Below are positions 59,401-64,000 of a DNA stretch of 64,000 nucleotides, piece after piece (the first letter of the stretch is position 1; each line of letters opens with the position of its first letter). The translations under genes and the position numbers were made by a program. The notes below the pieces were generated by a model. It was given only the letters and a program-made list of their open reading frames with translations. It did no database searches and was not told where the DNA came from. Source of the DNA: Agelas oroides (taxonomy: Eukaryota; Porifera; Demospongiae; Agelasida; Agelasidae); assembly GCA_949130485.1 (NCBI GenBank), contig OX422185.1:339501-403500 (forward strand), written 5' to 3'.

Positions 59401-62400
59401 GGACAAGAGGTGGGTGACTAGCCTGTCCACACTAATATTTCGTCCACGCAGTGACTCATAGACCGTGGATAAAAGTTGCTGGAATCTAATCATTATTTCC
59501 TGTGATTCCACACGCAGCCTACTTCTAAGTTTCCTTTGTTGTTCATGGGTAAGTCCACTCACATTGAGAAGTGGGAATGAGCTAGTTTTGGGAATTGGGT
59601 CTGAACACCCATTTTCAATGTAACTAAGGAATGTGCACTTGCCACACCCACACCCAAATGGTGGCTTCTGAGATCTGTCTCTCTGACTGGGAGAGCTGGG
59701 TCCTGGACTGCCACTAGCACCTTCAGAAGTGAACCTGTCTTCCTCTTCATCTTCCTTTCTTTTCTTTTCTCCTGCCATTTCCCCCTCTAACACCCCCCTC
59801 TGTTTCCGAGGAGAGATCACCTCCATAGGGCCAGCGAGGTGAGGGTTTGCAGTTGAAATGAAGGTCTGTTCTGTCAATGCTTGGGGGCTGGGTGTCACCA
59901 GGGTGGAGCTGGAGGAACCTAGTGTGTGTACATGGTGTGTCATGTGCCATTCTGCAATACATATCCTGTTATTTCACAAGAAAGTACATACAAACAATTT
60001 CATTACCTGGATGTTGTTTAGCAATGCTCAGGGCAAGTGCACAATTGTCTCCAGCTGCAGGGTGTGCTACTACCTTCACCACAGCTCGCCATGTTGGTTC
60101 ACCAAACCTCTCAACATTGTAGTTTCTATTCAGCCAGCAGGTAAGCATCTCTGACAAACACTCCTTGGGTTTCCCAGAATTGCTTTCTTGAATTGTGTTC
60201 AGACGTCCAGGATCAATTCGGAGACCTCTACCAATGGCCTTCCAACTACTGGCAATTAGCATCATCTCTGTCAGTATATCAAAGTGATCATCTTGTCCTA
60301 CAAGAAAGAAGTGATGTCGACACAATATGTGTTTTTGAAGGCATCGTCAATTCCAAGGAATGATTAATATATATCAACATTTGAGTATTGACCTTCTCAA
60401 TTAACTAACCTAATGGTGTATTATCCAGTTAATGCATAGTATTTACACATGTTGGTGCTCAATGTGACCTCTCAACCAACACTATTTCTAACCTAATGGT
60501 GTATTATCCACAGTGGGGAGCACCTTATCCACCTGATCAGATCCTACATGGAGAACAAATTAAGATACCGGGTAAATAGCTCCAAATGCTACACTTCTGC
60601 CATGGGGTGAATGTGAGTTCTTAATAATATTAAGCTGATTGGTCAGAAGGTGTTTGTTGTGACACTATTTAATAATTTATGTTATTACTTGTCTTCCAGT
60701 CACAACGTACAACACTGCTATACATACAGTAAGGATACATAACTGATGACAGACATGCAGCAACTTGTATACTGTTATCAGCATGGAGTCTACTGACTGC
60801 AAACTTCGACCTCAGGTAGTAGCTACCTTTTCCAGGAGTATACACGTACTCACTATGTATCATATTTGCCACACCAAGTAATGTAGTCTCCTGGACCACA
60901 GAGTACAGTACAAGTGATTATATCCTCAGAAGGAAAGTGGAGATGGTGGATGACATGTAAGCCGCTGAACAAAGTTCCCTCCACCTATAGCTCTAGTCTC
61001 AGGCCCAGACTCCACCCTCTCATCAGGAAAACCAGTCAGCTAAAAAGTCAAATTTCTTGGGCTAGTGTATGCTTTTCCAGTTAGTGTAACCAACATTCAA
61101 AACATTGTGCCACACCCACTCACAAAGGTTTCGAGAGGCAAAATTTTCCTGCTATAAGGGAAGTGCTACACACAAAGAAAGGTTTTATTAGCTCTAACCA
61201 CATTTTGGGAATAGACCTAAGAAATTCGACTTTGTTCACCAGACTGTTTCTCACTGGGAGTCACACGTGTGCTCTGGGCACAAGACTACTCTACACCTCC
61301 ATTGTCACAAATGAGTGAGTGTGGTGTCAAGAATGTTCAGAATGCAATCCACAAGTCATGAATAATGAAGTTGAAGTATGAATACTCGCTGAATTAGTGA
61401 TGCCTACAGTGTGCTTGTATACTTTTAGTTATCATGAACTGCTCATTAATGTTACTATACCGGCCCCTGATTGGAATACAATATGTACCGTGTATCCTTT
61501 GCCTGCCGAGTCACATTTCCTTAATAAATTTAAGTACATGTGAATATTGTCCACTGCTTGTCTGACATAGAAGTGCAATCACAACGTACGTGATCATGAG
61601 AAAATAATGTACAGCATGAGCCTGAACAAGCCTTGTTCCCAGGCCGTATGTTTTCCTACTCCCACACAGCCTGGGAATGTGGCTAAACATGAACCTGAAC
61701 AAGCTGATAACCAATGTGCAAGAGATGAATCTATTCCAAAGAACGTGCTAAGCATTGTAGGTGTGTCTGGTATTAGAGCACAAATGAAATGCAATTATAA
61801 AAGGGTCGCGTAAGGTGCCGGGTGAAAGCCGCATACGTTATCATTAATTTTGTACTAAATAGGACAGAACATCCTCTGTCAACGTGCCTGCGCCATGCCA
61901 CGCCCTCTGCATACTTAGACCTTTGTCAGACAGTTGTGAGAGCTTGATCAACGTCAAGGAACGTCAAGGAAGAAAAGGAGGCCATCCCTCAGGTGATCTT
62001 TAACAAAGAATTCAAACAATAGCTGTGTGATTTCAGTGAACTGTACCCAGGTGAGCAAGAATGGGAAGCATTTGCCTCAGTTCTGTGGTCACCGCTACAC
62101 AATCTGCCAGGGACAATGATGATGCAAATATAGACTTTTCTAGCCAGTACAACATTTCAGCAACCTGGAAACTCTCAGAGAAAATGGACCCAGAAGGAGT
62201 GAACTCAACCTACACAACATACTACCAAATGCAGCACATTTGAGACCCAGAGCTGTGTTTGGTAGCAGAAAACATTTAAGTGGTACGTACCATATCTATG
62301 CTATCACGCATGCATCCTGCAAGTGAAAGTCTCCACCCTTCAGTCTGAACTAGTTTCAAAGTGAAGAGGAAAGTATACACTGTTCTTGTCCAGGTTGTCA

Positions 62401-63606
62401 ATTCGTCTATAAGATGCCCACCTCATCAGGCCCGACACGTACAAGGTCAACTATAGTGACTGAAACGCCTTGTGACAACTGATGTGTATCGTGGCAAACG
62501 GCAGTATTACTCCTGCCATGCACTCTAGTCGGACTAGTGGCATTTGGGTACAGATTGTGTAGTGGAGACAACAGAGCTGTGGCAAATGCTTCCCATTCTT
62601 GCTCATCTGGGTACAGTTCACTAAAATTACACAGCTATTGGTTGAATTCTTTGTTGTTAAAGATCACCTGAGGGATGGCCTCCTTGGCGTTGATCAAGCT
62701 CTCACAACTGTAGTATGCAGAGGGCGTGGCACGGCGCATGCACGTTGACAGGATGTTCCGTCCTATTTAGTACAAAATTAATGATGACGTATGCGGCTTT
62801 CACTCGGCACCTTACGCAACCCATTATAAAATAGTGTCTGGATTGTCCACAGACGGGTACACGTGGTGACTTTGTCCTTGCTTCCTTACTCTTTCACATT
62901 GACATTGCATGCGTGCAGTAGATCTTTTCTCCATTACATTAGCCTTTTTCTCTTGCTCCCCACACAGTCTTTGTTACATCAGCAGAACCACTATTACCAG
63001 TAGATATTCTTTTCCTGTGAGGTTCACTTACACACTCTCTTATTACACATTACTTGACATGTGGTGGTCAGTACCTTAGCAATGTTTGTTTTTCAAACTT
63101 TATTTTGAGATACACTTGCACACGTGAAATGTTGCATCATGAACATAAGGAAATTTACAGTAGAACGTATGCATACATTATCTTATTAACATTACACAAT
63201 GATCGGGTTACTGGACAAATGAGGAGTAGTCACTAACACGTCACCTGTAGAAGTGTTTGTGACTGGGATCAAATCAAGTGATCAATTTATTTTTAAGAGC
63301 TGATCAAAGAATCAAGGTTAATTTCAAATGGCAAACATCAACAGGTCAGGTTTTCACAATTATGCTTCGGAGGGAAACGATCATGCAATTTTCGCCAATC
63401 CTAATCTTGACTCCCAGTTGTCAACATTTCTGTGCAGGAAGTGGCAAATTTGAAGGCTCTTACTTTAAAATTTATAACAGTTAACCACCTTCTTTACCTG
63501 TGGGGCCGGGGTTTCTCTCCACATCTCCTGCCGTCAGCAGTAGTGCCAGCACCACTGCACACACTTCCAGCAATAAGCACACACCAATAATGCCCGTGTC
63601 CGTCAT
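54875..63606 (-). CDS. Gene C: intact 2A leader - Death domain - ankyrin protein
   Basis: Seven exons, minus strand: 63606-63498, 60543-60493, 60297-60007, 59951-58846, 58622-58589, 57291-57170, 56491-54875. Total 3330 nt, 1109 aa; every junction has GT..AG and a matching phase. Order: leader (1-35) with hydrophobic run and DVERNPGP; linker (37-53); Death domain (about 54-150); middle domain (151-519) preceded by a Cys-rich segment with F-G-C-G-C-G-K-C; acidic linker (520-571); about 15 ankyrin repeats (572-1109). Ribosome skipping between Gly34 and Pro35 should give a leader peptide and a 1075-residue Death-ankyrin protein that begins P-T-G-S-D-Q. The leader resembles a signal sequence, so unskipped product might go to membranes. 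Death domains signal through like domains and ankyrin repeats bind proteins, so an innate sensor or adaptor is plausible but unproven. This is the reference copy of the array. Confidence 0.88.
56492..57169. other. Last intron of gene C with unrelated inserted sequence
   Basis: The left end of the 5139-type MITE is at about 56549. At 56658-56764 the plus strand holds a short acidic frame (G-Y-E-G-G-S-D-S-E-L-S-A-G-L-T-D-E-E-F-D) ending in TAA. It looks like the C-terminal exon of some other gene or transposon. I cannot assign it. Confidence 0.4.
58275..58461. mobile_element. 187-bp hAT MITE with exact 8-bp target duplication
   Basis: Starts CAGTGGCGTAGC and ends GCTACGCCACTG. ACTGCGCA lies on both sides (58267-58274 and 58462-58469). 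The terminal sequence and duplication length are typical of hAT elements. It lies in the intron between the 34-nt and 122-nt exons of gene C. Confidence 0.88.
58846..59951 (-). CDS. Gene C middle exon with Cys-rich segment
   Basis: The acceptor is GTATTGCAG|AATGG (phase 1) and the donor AAG|GTATTG (phase 0). A basic/acidic low-complexity part (E-K-K-R-K-E-D-E-E-E-D) precedes the Cys-rich segment F-G-C-G-C-G-K-C and N-G-C-S-D-P-I-P, then the conserved domain described for A. The Cys segment could bind metal; this is speculative. Confidence 0.88.
60007..60297 (-). CDS. Gene C Death-domain exon
   Basis: 291 nt, phase 1 at both ends (TTCTTGTAG|GACAAG; CATCCAG|GTAATG). It reads G-Q-D-D-H-F-D-I-L-T-E-M-M, then W-K-A-I-G-R-G-L-R-I, then G-E-P-T-W-R-A-V-V-K-V-V. 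It differs from copies A and B by a few substitutions and no indels. Confidence 0.87.
60493..60543 (-). CDS. Gene C 51-nt microexon
   Basis: Reads S-D-Q-V-D-K-V-L-P-T-V-D-N-T-P-L with acceptor CTCCATGTAG|GATC and donor CATTAG|GTTAG, phase 1 on both sides. Including it keeps the frame (51 nt is 17 codons), so it could also be skipped without loss. Confidence 0.8.
   Translation of the reverse strand, partial: DLIRWIRCSPLWIIHH
61803..62822. mobile_element. 1.02-kb Mutator-like MITE with exact 9-bp target duplication
   Basis: Arms of about 260-270 bp are inverted copies (outer ends GGGTCGCGTAAGGTGCCG and GGGTTGCGTAAGGTGCCG). ATTATAAAA occurs on both sides (61794-61802 and 62823-62831). Long inverted ends with a 9-bp duplication fit Mutator-like elements. 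No transposase frame is present. Confidence 0.88.
63498..63606 (-). CDS. 2A leader exon of gene C
   Basis: M-T-D-T-G-I-I-G-V-C-L-L-L-E-V-C-A-V-V, hydrophobic to residue 25, then A-G-D-V-E-R-N-P-G-P-T and donor ACAG|GTAAAG. The short ATG at 63606 is preferred because it alone gives a signal-like leader. It also survives the transposon insertions in A and B. The frame is open further upstream to an ATG at 63897 (M-G-I-D-V-A-T-W), which would add 97 residues with a second hydrophobic segment. Confidence 0.85.
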
Positions 63607-64000
63607 CCCTCTGACTTCCGCACTCGGGACAGAGCCGCCCGCTCTCAACTTGGGACGACACACCTTGCCACACCCACACCTCCCAATGTGACGTCTGCGG
63701 AACGTATATCCCAGTATCAGTGACAGGGAGACGACCGCCATGCAGCCCTGGAGCAGAAGAGGTGTGCTGTTCATGACCTCCCCAACCCCCCATCTTGCCG
63801 CCCTCCACTGGACCGGGAGAGGGTGGCAGGCGTGTCGAGACTGGCGGCAGTAGTTGAGTCCGATTCGAGCCCGCCACGTAGCGACATCGATCCCCATTTC
63901 TACCTCCTTCAGACCTTCGACTACTGTAACACAAAGAAACTCGCACAGTGACACTGTCAGCAACCACAACACACGACAAGAATGCTTTGGGCCACTCCTA
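63607..64000 (-). other. Upstream leader frame and flank of gene C
   Basis: GC-rich block homologous to 1-350, 11782-12027 and 46770-47085. The frame in phase with the leader is open from the window edge. A second frame on the same strand is also open for about 160 codons (63494-63979), so openness alone is weak evidence for coding. The upstream ATG at 63897 would give a 133-residue leader. It is left as unproven 5' region. Confidence 0.55.

Larger units (their letters stand above)
60298..63497 (-). other. Introns 1 and 2 of gene C
   Basis: Contains the 51-nt microexon (60543-60493), a partial duplicate of its 3' edge at 60410-60428, and the MULE-like element at 61803-62822. The rest shares segments with the introns of A and B. 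No other gene is seen. Confidence 0.65.

Noticed and set aside
63494-63979. Second long frame (about 160 codons) overlapping the leader exon
   Set aside because: In unit 0 and A the same frame hits a stop early (after K-A-S-H), and it lacks the conserved pattern seen in the 2A frame. It is best explained by high GC content.

Overview
This window is animal nuclear DNA and most probably comes from a demosponge of the Amphimedon type. The evidence is AT-rich introns with GT..AG borders, abundant microsatellites and foldback/MITE repeats, and a Death-domain/ankyrin gene family joined to an uncharacterised domain that I associate with sponges (recalled, not searched). No prokaryotic features are present. 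The species is an inference. || Main content: a tandem array of one gene family on the minus strand. Copy A (3781-11781) and copy C (54875-63606) can be assembled exon by exon with all splice phases consistent. Copy B is a broken copy (ankyrin part 27373-28257, Death and middle part 37860-43072). The upstream flank of a further copy ('unit 0') enters at position 1. Each gene starts with a 109-nt exon encoding a short hydrophobic leader that ends in a 2A ribosome-skipping motif (DVERNPGP). The splice junction follows the 2A Pro by one residue plus one base. Next come a 51-nt microexon, a 291-nt Death-domain exon, a large exon for an uncharacterised domain, two short acidic exons, and one long exon of ankyrin repeats (12 in A, 15 in C, about 9 in B). 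The predicted result is co-translational release of a Death-ankyrin protein from its membrane-directed leader. The closest published parallel I know of is the 2A leaders of sea urchin NLR proteins. || Layout: 1-3.78 kb, upstream flank of unit 0 and spacer with an hAT-like MITE. 3.78-11.8 kb, gene A. 12.03-18.35 kb, a 6.3-kb TA-flanked DNA element carrying a ~180-bp satellite array, inserted just upstream of the A leader. 18.35-20 kb, displaced upstream flank of A. 20-27.3 kb, foreign fragments: a decayed beta-helix-type extracellular gene, a Penelope-like remnant with a well-formed hammerhead ribozyme, and two UBA5 exons. 27.4-28.3 kb, ankyrin part of B. 28.5-32.2 kb, nested DNA transposons including an internally deleted Ginger-like element. 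32.28-33.73 kb, an intronless gene for a secreted Cys-rich protein. 34-37.8 kb, repeats including a pogo/Tigger-like MITE. 37.9-43.1 kb, Death and leader part of B. 43.16-46.77 kb, an apparently complete Ginger1-like transposon (integrase + Ulp1 + PHD). 46.8-54.8 kb, displaced upstream flank of B with a dense cluster of long inverted repeats. 54.9-64 kb, gene C. || The genes do not form an operon. The window is best read as a birth-and-death array of innate-immunity-like Death/ankyrin genes that transposons and captured gene fragments have repeatedly broken up.
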